From the NCBI GenBank assembly GCA_958009055.1, contig OY253654.1:124001-188000 (forward strand): 64,000 bases of DNA, written 5' to 3'. This DNA is from Choricystis sp. odSpoLacu1 (taxonomy: Eukaryota; Chlorophyta; Trebouxiophyceae). The position numbers and the translations under genes are program-made. Positions within the stretch are counted from its first letter, which is position 1, and each line of letters opens with the position of its first letter. Positions 20,282-30,046 of the stretch are shown here, piece after piece. The notes beneath the pieces were generated by a model. It ran no database searches and was not told the origin of the DNA. It saw only the letters and a list, made by a program, of their open reading frames with translations.

Positions 20282-21563
20282 TCAAATGGAGCGCTCGCCC
20301 GGGGCGCGGTACTCGCCGCACGAGGGCGGGCGGTGCACCAGCATGCCGGCGACCTGGACCTGGCGGTCGGGGTTGAAGGCGACGAGGCGGATGTAGGCGT
20401 TGGGGAACGACTTGGTCGCGTTAAAGATCTCCTTGAGCACCTGGGACGAGTCGGTGCAGCCGAACATGGGCAGCTTGTACATGGTCCAGTAGCGGTTGTC
20501 CTGGTAGCAGTTGGTCTTCTGCATGCGGGCCGTGTTCTCGTTGGACACGTACGCGATCTCGGGGTCGGCGAACTCGAGGCAAGGGACCCAGCCGTTGCGG
20601 GTGATGTAGTCCACCTGGCGCGAGACGGCGGCATCGTCAAGGGGGGGCAGGTAGGAGAAGGTCTCGAAGAACTGTGTGGGAGGAAAGGGAGTGTGTTGGA
20701 AAAAAAGGGAGGTTTAACGTTTGAGGGTTTAAAAGGGTCCAAAGGCCTCTGGCCGCCGGCAGTGGCGATCCCCGCCGCCCTGCCGCCCCCAGCACCACGC
20801 TGGGGTCAACGCGGTGCCAAGGCGCGGGAGTGGAGAGCACGTGGGCCGCGTCCCGAGGGGGAACGCAGGCCACGTGCCGACAGACGGAGCGAGAACAAGC
20901 GCGCGCCCGGCGTGTGGCTCCGATCGCCCTTGCCGGCACGCGCCCACAAACCACCCTCCGCCCAAAACGCCACCCCCTCAACCTCCGCATTGGGCGCGGC
21001 GGTTGAAGTGGGCAGCGTGGCGCAGGGTGGGAGGCGGGTAGAGAGGCCGGAAGGGACCGTTGCATCCGTTGGAGACAGGAACTCCGCACCGCGCGCGCGG
21101 CCCCCAAATCACCGCCGACCCGCCTCCACAGCCTCGGACTCTCCCCCACGCGCTGGCGCGTTGCAAGCGCATCGAGTGGGGGGGGCAGGCGGGGTGGGCG
21201 AGTGCGCCGAGGCGGTGGAGTGGGGGCACCTCCAACGGCGCGCGAATTCCACCAACCGTCGCTCGCTGTTTTGGCCGCGCCCGACGCGCCTCCACCCTGC
21301 CCGCGCACGCCGCTTTCACACCGATGGATGATTGTCAATCATGACAACCGATTACCGGTGTGTTGGCCGAGCGAGGCGGTCGGGAGAGGCGGCCGAACGC
21401 GTTGTAGACCCGCTCCCCGACGCGCATGTTTCCCGTCGTTTCTCCTCCTCCCGCGACGCACCTTGTTGTTCGCCGGCACCCAAACCTTCATCGCGGCCGC
21501 GCGCTTGGCGGAGACCTTGACGGGGGCGGCGGCAACGGCGGGAGCGGCGCGGAGAGCGTACAT
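20282..21563 (-). CDS. RBCS: Rubisco small subunit, nuclear-encoded
   Basis: Small subunit of the CO2-fixing enzyme, imported into the plastid. Exon 1 (21462-21563) codes a short transit peptide and the mature start [11 protein letters not shown]; exon 2 (20282-20671) continues [19 protein letters not shown]. Hallmarks are [19 protein letters not shown] (the longer green-algal loop), [16 protein letters not shown] and a C-terminus analogous to other chlorophyte proteins ([11 protein letters not shown]). The full product is 163 aa. The transit peptide is only about 24 residues. A 790-nt intron splits the gene, and only 168 bp separate its start from the end of the upstream gene. Confidence 0.97.
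20672..21461 (-). other. 790-nt RBCS intron
   Basis: The intron starts GTGCGTCGCG (21461 downward) and ends CCCACACAG at 20672. It is the longest intron in the window. RBCS introns in other green algae carry expression-enhancing elements, so regulatory content is plausible, though no motif is recognisable by eye. Open frames inside it look like GC-driven shadows. Confidence 0.75.
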
Positions 21564-21731
21564 GGCGAGTTTTTGGTGAGAAGAGTCGGAGGCGAAAGAA
21601 AAATGAAGAAGACAAGTGTGAGGTGCAGCCAGATTTCTTCTCAGCTTTTGTACCCTCTCAAAAAGTGCACCCCACAAACCACCGACAGATGAACGCTTTT
21701 GGCGCGTGTGAGTGACTTGCACGTTTTTGAC

Positions 21732-22760
21732 CTACTCGACTACAAACACGCCCCCCCTCTCCCTCCACTTGACCCGCCTCTCCCTCAACACGCCTTCCAC
21801 CGCACCCGGCACCCTCGCCCGGCCGCCCACCGTGTGGGCGCCGACGCCTGTGATGACGCGTAAGGGCGGTTGGGAGAGGCCACCGGTGCGATCGGCGGCA
21901 ACGGTTCGGGCAGCCAAGGCAGCCTCAACCGCCGCAGTGGCCTCCGCCGCGTGCAGGCCGTGCAGGTCCAGCACACAGGTGTCTTCGGCACCACCACGAC
22001 ATCCCTGGATCTCGGCGGCGGCTGCCGCGTGGGCGGCCCTCATGCGGGCGTCGAGCTCACGTCCCCGCGCGCCCAACTCCTTGGCCAGCGCTTTGTCGCC
22101 CGCTCGGTAGGCGAGCGTGGCCTGTTCGAACGCGGTGTTGCGGGCGCGGCTTAGGTCGGACGCTTCCTGACGTGCGGTCGCATACGCTGCCGCGACGGCG
22201 GCCCCTGTTTCCACGCGAGGCGCGTCGGCGGCAGACGCGAGCGCGCCGCGGGTGCCTCCCATCGCCGGCGCTACTGGCGGCACCGCACGGGCAGCAGCGG
22301 CTCGAGACGCGGCTGCCGCCGCCGCTTCGGCGTCGCCGCCGCCACGCGCGGCGGCGGTGGCGAAGAGGGTGGTGGTTGGGGGGGCGCGGTGATTGGCTGC
22401 TGCCGCCGCGCCCAGCGCTGGAAACTCGTCCTCCAGGGTGGGGGGAGGTTGCTGCACGACGGGTCGCACCACCGGCCGAGCGCCAGGCAGCGTGGGAAAC
22501 GCGGCTGGCGGCGGCACCCGCGCGGGCGCCGCCGCGCGCACACTCGCCCTGGCCGCCCGCCCAGCCGCCTCCGCCCCGCCTTCAATGTTGGTCAACACGG
22601 CAGCAGCTTTGGCCGCGTCCCCACCCACCGCGGCCAGGGCCGCGGCCAAGTGGGCGGGACCAACGTGCGGGAAGCGTGCCGCCAGAGCGGCGAGACCGTC
22701 GTTGTTGTCTCTCTCGCCGCCACCGCCGCCCGGCACAAAGGCAGGCGCCCCCGCGTTCAT
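21732..22760 (-). CDS. PAM2-CUE-DUF1771-Smr protein (CID5/6/7-like)
   Basis: Single exon, 342 aa. The protein opens with MNAGAPAFVPGG, a close match to the PAM2 motif that binds the MLLE domain of poly(A)-binding protein. A CUE-like helical segment follows (LAALAARFPHVGPAHLAAAL ... GGDAAKAAAVL), a second short PxLxxEFPALG motif, a DUF1771 region (ARNTAFEQATLAYRAGDKA, AKELGARGRELDARM), and a C-terminal Smr domain with the LDLHGLH motif and the RVITGVGAHT loop. The order is the same as in plant CTC-interacting-domain proteins. Smr domains are nucleases or RNA binders, so a role in mRNA control is likely. Confidence 0.88.
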   Translation of the reverse strand: MNAGAPAFVPGGGGGERDNNDGLAALAARFPHVGPAHLAAALAAVGGDAAKAAAVLTNIEGGAEAAGRAARASVRAAAPARVPPPAAFPTLPGARPVVRPVVQQPPPTLEDEFPALGAAAAANHRAPPTTTLFATAAARGGGDAEAAAAAASRAAAARAVPPVAPAMGGTRGALASAADAPRVETGAAVAAAYATARQEASDLSRARNTAFEQATLAYRAGDKALAKELGARGRELDARMRAAHAAAAAEIQGCRGGAEDTCVLDLHGLHAAEATAAVEAALAARTVAADRTGGLSQPPLRVITGVGAHTVGGRARVPGAVEGVLRERRVKWRERGGVFVVE

Positions 22761-23093
22761 TGTGCCTTGTCGTCGCCGTCCTGCGGGCGCACGCCGTAGA
22801 CCGCGTTCAGTGCACGCTTCACGGCGGGGCGCACGGGGGACAGCACGGTGCCCGGCCCCCAATCGTGCAGTGCAAGAGCCACCAGGAGGACAGTAGTCGC
22901 AGCGGCAGTCCCTGTGCGCAGGCGGCGCTGGACGCTGGTCGCGGCTTCTGGCGGCGGACGCATCCGCGCAGTGCAAAAACGAAGGGAGAGTGAATGGGTC
23001 GGCCAGCACTCTCTCCACAGCCGCCCGTTTTTCCATCGCCAACCCGCGGCCACACACCAGCACACACACACACACACACACACACCCAAAACC
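22761..23093. other. Divergent promoter with (CA)n tract
   Basis: This 333-bp spacer lies between divergent start codons. A (CA)n run at about 23060-23084 sits directly before the ATG of the small membrane protein. Similar CA runs precede other starts here (for example 48352-48381). Confidence 0.6.
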
Positions 23094-23518
23094 ATGGACA
23101 CGCCCCTGAACGACGACCGCCCCGCGTCCGCAGTCGCGCTGACCGACGCGGCCAAGACGCGCGCCCGCGCGGTCTACTACGGCTTCGCCATGCTGTCCGT
23201 TGGCTTCCTGGTGGTGCTGGCGTTCACGATGTGAGTGTGTTGTGTGAGGGTGGAGAGGGAGGGGGCGTGGGGAGGCGTTTTTTTTTTGCCGCGCTCTGCC
23301 TGCCCATGCCCTCTCGACCCGCGCTGTGCCCGCCCGCGTCCCACACCCCACCCACCCCACACCCTCTCACCCTCAGCCGCGAGTCTACTTCCTGGCGGTC
23401 CACCCTGACGTCCGAGTCGGCCGAGTGGCGGGCGTTTGTGAACGCTACGATTCACGCGATGGGGCTGGCCGCGGCCAACGGGGCGCAGGGCGGCCTCACC
23501 GCCCGCGTCGACCTGTGA
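23094..23518 (+). CDS. Small single-span membrane protein, 92 aa
   Basis: Two exons (23094-23230 and 23377-23518) join in phase through an Ile codon. Residues 1-26 are polar, then YYGFAMLSVGFLVVLAFTI is a clear transmembrane helix, followed by a short polar tail (STSWRSTLTSESAEWRAFV). The intron has GTGAGTGTG and CTCAG ends, supporting a real gene. No family is recognised; signal-peptidase or respiratory accessory subunits have comparable size, but nothing specific matches. Confidence 0.65.
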
Positions 23519-23766
23519 AGAGAGAGAGAGAGGGTGGTGTTGTGGTGTGTGCGAGTGGCTGTGCGGAACACCACTGATCTCGACTAGAGCTCCCTTTTTT
23601 CTTTGAACCTGCCTGCCCACCCCTCTTTCTCTAGCGAGAGACCCCCCGTCTACCCCTTGCCTTGTTTGCATGTCACCTTGTGACGGTGTGCGGAGTGGAC
23701 CTGCAAGAAAAATACAGAAGAAAAAAGCTAAAAAGATTCAAACACACACACACACACACCTCTCTC

Positions 23767-24705
23767 TCACGCCGCGCTGCTCTCCAGCTGCAGCACATAC
23801 TCGGCCAGCGTCTTCAGCTCGTCCTCGCCCGGCACGCCGGCCGCCGACACGCCGTCCAACAGCGCGGCGGCGCTGTCACCGTCGACCGGAGGCTCGGGAA
23901 TGGTGACGACGCCCCCCTCGACCGCCCACCCGCGCTCCGCCGCAACCGCCCCCACCCCCGCCTCATCCACGCCCAGCACGGCGGCCGCACGGGCCAGCGG
24001 CAGGCGGGAGTACATGCGCTCCACCGCGTCCGCCGCGGTGGCGCGCAGGGAGGTGGAGAGCGCGGAGGCGAGGGCGGCGGGGGCTCCCGGCGGCCAGTCG
24101 CCGCCGCTCAGCGCCGCCCAGGCGGCCGGCAGGTCGTGAGACCACAGCGCGCGCAGCAGGGTGAGGGTCGCGGCGACGCCGGGGGCGGTCTGGGAGGCGG
24201 GGGGCAGGCGTTTGTAGACAAAGCGGGCGTCGTCGCTGGAGGGTTAAAAAGTGGGGTGTTCAAAAAAAAAAAGGGCTCTGGTTTTTGTCCGTGCCTCTCC
24301 ACCCATCCCCCAACCCCCCCCTCACACAACTCACAGGTTGCCATTGAGCATGTGGGCCAGCATGTGGGCCGGCGCCGGCCACGGCGGCAGCAGCGGGTCG
24401 TCGGGGCCGTCAGACTGTGGGGAAGGGGTGGAGTGGGGTGAGTTAAAGAGGGCCACACCACCACCCACCGAGGAGCAGGCGCAGCGCCACGTTCCAGCAT
24501 GCAACGCGCAGAGCCCACGGGGGGCAGGGGAGCAGGACCCGCGCGGACCGAGGGGGGTGGGATCGGAAGGGGGCGGGTCATGCCTCGTCTCTCTGCCTCT
24601 CCCCCCCTCCCCCTCCCACCAAACCCGCACCTGCAGCTCTTGCGAATCCAACGCAGTCGCGATGTCGGCCAGGCGGCCGGACTGCAGGGCGGCGTCCAGG
24701 TCCAT
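23767..24705 (-). CDS. CSN8: COP9 signalosome subunit 8
   Basis: Smallest PCI-domain subunit of the COP9 signalosome, which removes NEDD8/RUB from cullins. Exons 24631-24705, 24335-24414 and 23767-24235 give 207 aa, matching the usual ~200. The start MDLDAALQSGRLADIATALD and the motif NLDDARFVYKRLPPA (the family's N-ARYLWKRIP element) are diagnostic. A PCI-like winged-helix region follows, with LARAAAVLGVDEAGVGAVAA and GWAVEGGVVTIP. It is head-to-head with RPA49, 112 bp between starts. Confidence 0.87.
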
Positions 24706-24817
24706 GGGAGGCAAGAAAGGAAAACGACGAGAGTGTGTTCTTTGCGTCGGCCTCCCCTCTCTCCACTCTGGAAAAGCGTTTTCCGTCCGCCCCCTCTTTT
24801 GAGCCAGCACTCCCCAC

Positions 24818-26383
24818 ATGCCGCCCACCGGCATCACGCTGGCCCCCGCCCCGCCAGGCACCGCCCCCCTGGCGGTCGTGCTGCCGGCGGGGGTGCCGTG
24901 TGAGACTGCTTCTGCGCTGGAGTGGGAGGCGTACACCGTCCCCGGCGACGGCGGTGTGCTGGTGGTGGCGCGTGCGGTGAGTTATGGGTGTGATAGTGTG
25001 AGGGACGGGGGCGTGGGGAGGCGTGAAGGAGAGGGGCCGCTGCCGCTGTGTTTTTTTGCGAATTGCTCTCCTCCCTCCGCTCACCTAGCCGCCGGACCCC
25101 TCTCCTCTCTCACACAGAACGCTGACGCCGACTACGTCGGCTCCGCCCCGCCCCCCTCTCCACCCGGCGCCCCCACCCCCACCTACGCCCTGGCTCGCCT
25201 GCCTTCAGGCGGCGGCGGCGGCGTGTACGCGCGGCTCGCGTGCGCCGCGACCGCCCCCCTCGCGCCGCGCCTCACGCGCCTCAGTTACACCCACACTGCA
25301 GCAGGGGTGGCCGCCCCCGCCGCCGCCGCCAGCGCGACCCCACCCACCCCCGCCGACAAAGCTGCCGCGAGGGCGGCGGGGAAGCGGGCGTTGGTGCAGG
25401 CGTACGGGTCTGCCCGCGCGCGCCGCAAGCTGGCCGCGGCAGACCGCGGCGGCGTGGACGCTGCCGCCGCCGGCGACGGCGCGGCCGGCGTGGCCGGCCT
25501 TCTAGCCGGCGCCGCTGCCGTCGCGGGGGCGGCGGGCGGGCGGGAGGCGGTGCTGGCGGCCGCCGCGTCGGCGCGCCCCGCGCTGCCGCCGCACGACGCG
25601 GCGGCCACCACCCCTCACACCGCGTACCCGCTGCATGGGCTGGTCCCGCCGGGGGGCGCCGCAGCCCTGGACGCGTGGGCGGACGGGTTGGCCGCCATCA
25701 AGCAGGAAGGGCGGGTGGCGGAGGCGGTGGCCGTGGGTGCTGCCGCAGCGGTCGAAGCGGCGGCCACCACACGCGCTGCCGCCCAAGAAGCAGACAAAGA
25801 CGGCGCCGCCGCGGACGCCATCCCGCCCCCCGCCATCCACTTTCACCCGCACGTACTGGCCAGGCTGGAAGGGCTGCCGGGCGACGTGGACACTCCCGCC
25901 GGCAAGCGCAGGGTGCGCGCTCTGGCCCTGCTCTCTGCTGCTCTCCGCCTCGCCGCCTCGCCACGCACCCTGCGCGTGGACGCGGGCGCCTGGCCCGCTG
26001 TGGCCGCCCGGGTGGGCGTGCCCGAGCCCCTGCTCGCCGCCCTGCTGTCTCGGTACGCGGACGCAGCGCCTGCGGGGCGCGGCACCTCGTTCTCGCGCGC
26101 GGGGGTGCACGGTGTGGCCATCCGCGTTCTGGCCGCTGTCGCCGCCGTGCTGGCTGCAGACGGCGACCTGCCTGCCTCCGACTTTGGCGGCCTGCGCGCC
26201 GCCCTCGCCGGCCCAGCCAAAGAGCTCGCCTCTATCTGCCGGGAAGCAGGGTGCCGCGCCGACGCGGCGGCCATGGTCGACGGGCACCGCACGTACCGCG
26301 TGCGCCTGCTGGTGGCGGAGGGGGGGAGCACAACGCTGGGCGACTGCTTCCCAAAATTGAAAGTGGGTCGGAGCAAGAAGTGA
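24818..26383 (+). CDS. RPA49: RNA polymerase I subunit RPA49
   Basis: Pol I-specific subunit with an N-terminal dimerisation domain (partner RPA34) and a C-terminal tandem winged helix that stimulates initiation and elongation. Exons 24818-24976 and 25118-26383 give 474 aa. N-terminal landmarks are ALEWEAYTVPG and NADADYVGSAP; the central element ALVQAYGSARARRKL is the best family signature. The C-terminal half (FHPHVLARLEGLPGDVDTPA onward, with GVPEPLLAALLSRY) fits the winged-helix region. Long Ala runs dilute the similarity. Confidence 0.82.
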   Translation: MPPTGITLAPAPPGTAPLAVVLPAGVPCETASALEWEAYTVPGDGGVLVVARAVSYGCDSVRDGGVGRREGEGPLPLCFFANCSPPSAHLAAGPLSSLTQNADADYVGSAPPPSPPGAPTPTYALARLPSGGGGGVYARLACAATAPLAPRLTRLSYTHTAAGVAAPAAAASATPPTPADKAAARAAGKRALVQAYGSARARRKLAAADRGGVDAAAAGDGAAGVAGLLAGAAAVAGAAGGREAVLAAAASARPALPPHDAAATTPHTAYPLHGLVPPGGAAALDAWADGLAAIKQEGRVAEAVAVGAAAAVEAAATTRAAAQEADKDGAAADAIPPPAIHFHPHVLARLEGLPGDVDTPAGKRRVRALALLSAALRLAASPRTLRVDAGAWPAVAARVGVPEPLLAALLSRYADAAPAGRGTSFSRAGVHGVAIRVLAAVAAVLAADGDLPASDFGGLRAALAGPAKELASICREAGCRADAAAMVDGHRTYRVRLLVAEGGSTTLGDCFPKLKVGRSKK

Positions 26384-26497
26384 GGGTGTATTTTGTGCTG
26401 TTTGAGGGCGGGGAAGGCGGTGGCGGGCGGTGGCTGCTGTGCGTTTTGTCTTTTTCGTCGTTTAACCCCACAAAACCGTTTTTTCTCTCCGCAAAAA

Positions 26498-28116
26498 ATG
26501 CCGCCCGTCTGCACAACGCGCCCCATGCCGCCCGCCCCCTGGCTGCTGGCGTCAGCCTCTGCCACCCTACTGGCGGCGGGGCGCGCGATGGGGGCGCGGC
26601 GGGCGTTGGCGCCCGTGCCGGCGCGGCATGCATTTGCCGCTGCGGGGGGCGCAGGGGGGCGCGGCGCCGCCTTCGTCGCACGAGCAGCGTCCGGCGACGA
26701 GGCAGGACCGTTGGAAGTGTTGGGCCAGGTGAGAGAGAGAAAGGGAAGCACACGAGCGCGAGAGAGGGTGGCGAGCCAGACCCGCCCCTCACCCTCCCTC
26801 ACCTCCGTCCCCCCCCCCCACAAAGGTCACCTCCAAACAAGCCAACTTTGTGCGTGTGCGCGTCGATGGCGCCCCCCCTCCCCCCGGCGCGCCACCGTGG
26901 CCACCCGTGCCGTTGACCCCACCCCCGCCGCGCGGTGAGCTGCTGTGCGTGTCGCGCGCGCTGCTGAAGAAAGTGAGGCAGTCGGTGCTGGTGGGGGACA
27001 GGGTGGCGGTGGGGTCGGTCGACTGGACGGATGGACGAGGTGAGAGTGGTGTGGTGTGTGTGGGGAGGTGAAGGAGAGAGATGACACAAAAAAAGAAGAA
27101 AAACCGACCCTCCTCACCCCACCTTTCCCTCAACCCCAGGCGTCGTCCAAGCCGTCCTCCCGCGCGACACCGAGCTCACCGACCCCGCCGTCGCCAACGT
27201 GGACCAAGTGTTGGTGGTGCTGTCCCTGGCGGCCCCCCCCTTTGACGCGCGCGCGGCAACACGTTTTCTGGCTGCCGCCTCTGCTGCGGGTGTCCCTGTC
27301 GCCGCCGTCCTCAACAAGGCAGACCTGGTGCCGCCTGATCAAGCTGCTGCTGTGGCGGCCAGGGTGGCGGGGTGGGGGTACGATGTGCACACAGCAGCCG
27401 CGGCGGTGGCAGCAGGAGAGAGTGAAGATGAGACTGCACCCGCCGCCTCCACGCCTCCCCCTCCCTCCCTCGACGGCGTCGCCGCCGCCCTCACCGGCCG
27501 CACCACCGTGCTGACGGGTCCGTCAGGCGTGGGCAAGTCCAGCCTGATCAACGCGCTGCTGACGCGGGAGCGGGAGCACGCGGCGGCGGCGGCTGACGAC
27601 GATCCACCCTTACCGTCTGACTTTCTCACTCTAGCCACCGGCACCGTGTCCCGCGTCGGCCGGGGACGCCACACCACGCGCCACGTGTCCCTGCTCCCCG
27701 TGGCGGGGGGCCTGCTGGCCGACACACCCGGGTTCAACGACCCCGACGTCGGAGCAGCGTTGGCCCGTGTCGGAGCCGCCCGCATCGTCGACCTCTTCCC
27801 CGACGCTGCGTCTCGCGCCTCCGCCTGCGAATTCTCCAACTGCGCCCACGTGGAGGAGTCCGGGTGCGCGGTGCGCCCCGGGTGGGAGCGGCATGGGTGG
27901 TATGTGGAGCTGAGAGCGGAAACAGTGGCGGCAGAAGCTTTAACATCTTCCCGCGCGGGCTCCAAAAACGCGCGCCAAGGCACCACCCGCCGCAAGGCTG
28001 GGGCGGGGGGGGCCGACCGGTCGGAAGCTCTGCTGGACCCGCGCAAGAATCGGCGCACCAGCCGGCGCAGCGTCAAGCAGGCGGTGGCCGACTTGTTAGA
28101 GGAGGAAGGGATTTGA
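26498..28116 (+). CDS. RSGA: RsgA-type circularly permuted GTPase, plastid-targeted
   Basis: GTPase that checks late assembly of the bacterial-type small ribosomal subunit. Exons 26498-26728, 26826-27039 and 27140-28116 give 473 aa. The N-terminus is a long Arg/Ala transit peptide, then an OB-fold segment (VTSKQANFVRVRVDG, LLVGDRVAVGSVDW-like). The permuted G motifs appear as NKADL (G4), GPSGVGKSSLIN (G1), TTRH (G2) and DTPGF (G3), followed by the zinc motif C-x4-C-x-H-x5-C (CEFSNCAHVEESGC). All catalytic elements are intact. The basic tail ends in a short acidic helix. A plastid site is inferred from the leader. Confidence 0.93.
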
Positions 28117-28304
28117 TGAGAAGAGCGGATTTGAATTTTTTTTTTTGTTTCTTGTTACACAACCACAAAGAAAAGGCAACGCAAAAGATTTCCAGCATGC
28201 AAGAAAAAAAGCACCCCCTTGAAAAAATGGTAGTACGAAGTGCGCGGCATCAAGGCGCAGCTCGCGGCGGCGGGCAGGAAAAGGAAAGAAAAAAAAACGA
28301 TGCA

Positions 28305-29687
28305 TCACCAGAAAAACACCGGCTTGGCCAACACGGGCGCACACGCGGCGCCCGGCACACCCACGCCCGCCAGCGCACACACGACCGCCGAGCGCACCTG
28401 CTCGTGGCGCAGCTCCAGGGTGCAGTGCATGGCCAGGGAGAAGGCGAGGATGGCGGAGCCGTGCGCGAGGGCCGGGCCCGCGGCCACGACGCGGCCGCGC
28501 GTGGCGGTCGCGGCGGCGAGTGCCGTCGTGGCGGTCAGGACCGCGGCCGCGGTGGCGGTGGCTGCCGCAGAGGCAACGCCAGCATGGACAGCGGCTTTGC
28601 CTGCGTGGGCGGTGGCGACAACGCGGGCGACAGCCGCGTCGCGCGCGTCTGCGGCCGCCGTCCCAACCGCCCCCACCGCCCTGGCCGCCACGTCGGCCAC
28701 CTCCGCCGCCACCAAGGCTCCCAGGCTGGCTGCCGACACGGCGGCCGCTGCCACGGACGAGGTGGCGGTCGTGGCGGCTTGGACTGCGGCCGCGCGGCGC
28801 GCGGCGCGCGCGGCGTCGCCTGGGGTTTCGGCGGGCGCAGCGCTGGTGCGCACGCGCGGCGGCGTGGCCGCCATGCCCGCAAACGGCGACGGCTGCAGCC
28901 CCCGCGTCGCGTCGGCCGCGACTTGGGCCTGGTGGGCAGCCGCGGCCGCGCGCTCGTTGGCCGCGGCGGCCGCGGTCGCAGCCGCCGCGGCGGCCGCCGC
29001 CGCGCGCTCAGAGTCGGACGCCGCCGCCGCCTGCATCGCGGACGGGGCACGCGAGGGGGAGGGGATGGACGCGAACAGAGATGGCTCCGCGTCCTGGCTC
29101 AACAGCAAGTGGTCGCGCGCGGCGCGCGGCGTCGTGCCAACAGGCGGCGTCGGCGACAGCGCCGACAGGACCACGGCGTCAGTAGCCGACTTCCCCAAAG
29201 TGGCCGCCACCCTGGCAGCCGCCAGGCGGGACCGCCTCGATGCGACCGCGTCCGAGTCGGAGGACGCGTCGACTGGGCGCGACGCGGCGCGGCGGCTCCC
29301 GCCGCGCGGCGACGGCAGGCCGGTCGCGCGAGTGGGAGCAGGGGACAGGCAGCCGTCGCCGTCGTCGCCACGAGCCCCCCCCATGCGCGACGCTAGGGCG
29401 GACGCCACACCGTGCAGGGCGGCTGCCGCCGCGCGCAGCTCCTGGGTGGCGGCCGCGTCGGAGGCGGCGCGTGGCGCGGGCGACACGCTGCCGTCGCGCA
29501 GCGCGGGGGGCGGCCGCGGCAGTGGGGACGCGGGCGGCGGCGCGGGGGCGGCACACACGGGTGACGACTTGACTGTGGCGAAGCTCAGGCGGGAGGCGAG
29601 CTTGGCGGCGGGGGCGGGCGGGGCTTTGATAATGCCGTGCGAAATCTGCGCATTCGCACCGACGCTCGCAACTTCACTGCGAGTCAT
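28305..29687 (-). CDS. Ala-rich hypothetical protein with hydrophobic C-terminus
   Basis: Single-exon 460-aa frame beginning MTRSEVASVGANAQISHGII. Ser/Pro-rich N-terminal regions contain short basic-Ser segments that could be phosphorylated (SPRGGSRRAASRPVDASSDS). The middle is an extended Ala-rich helix likely to form a coiled coil, and the last 100 residues alternate Ala/Val/Thr with hydrophobic helices ending LAKPVFFW. No domain is recognised. The frame is long but strongly biased, so the true gene could differ in its start. Confidence 0.5.
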   Translation of the reverse strand: MTRSEVASVGANAQISHGIIKAPPAPAAKLASRLSFATVKSSPVCAAPAPPPASPLPRPPPALRDGSVSPAPRAASDAAATQELRAAAAALHGVASALASRMGGARGDDGDGCLSPAPTRATGLPSPRGGSRRAASRPVDASSDSDAVASRRSRLAAARVAATLGKSATDAVVLSALSPTPPVGTTPRAARDHLLLSQDAEPSLFASIPSPSRAPSAMQAAAASDSERAAAAAAAAATAAAAANERAAAAAHQAQVAADATRGLQPSPFAGMAATPPRVRTSAAPAETPGDAARAARRAAAVQAATTATSSVAAAAVSAASLGALVAAEVADVAARAVGAVGTAAADARDAAVARVVATAHAGKAAVHAGVASAAATATAAAVLTATTALAAATATRGRVVAAGPALAHGSAILAFSLAMHCTLELRHEQVRSAVVCALAGVGVPGAACAPVLAKPVFFW

Positions 29688-30046
29688 GGTGGGCACTCTT
29701 TTTTTGGATTTGCAACAATGCCAGGATTATGAAGTGTCGTTGTAGACCCCGGGAAACGAGCTTTAGGCTGTAACAGGGGGGGAAGGGCGCAGATTGTGCA
29801 GATTGCAAACCGCGCAAAATGCGAGCTTGTTTCAGCCCGAAAAGCGGTGGCTCTACGTGCGTGAGGCTTCACAAGCAAGACAACGTAAGTCTTGACACAC
29901 CAAGGGCAAGGAAGGGCACTGGGGGTGGCGACGGGCGCACGTTATTTCGTGTCGAGAGAATCGAAGAGTGGCATTTGGCGTCGCACAAGTTTTCTCTCTC
30001 TTTGCGGGGGGTCAAAAACCGCCTGCACCCTCCTCCCACACACACC
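29688..30046. other. Divergent intergenic region
   Basis: A 359-bp spacer between divergent start codons, AT-richer than its surroundings. Contains GCTTGT at about 29824 and its complement ACAAGC about 47 bp later, too weak to call a structure. No gene is seen. Confidence 0.5.

Noticed and set aside
23060..23084. CRISPR-like or minisatellite array
   Set aside because: These are simple (CA)n tracts, repeated before several genes; there are no spacers and this is a eukaryotic genome.
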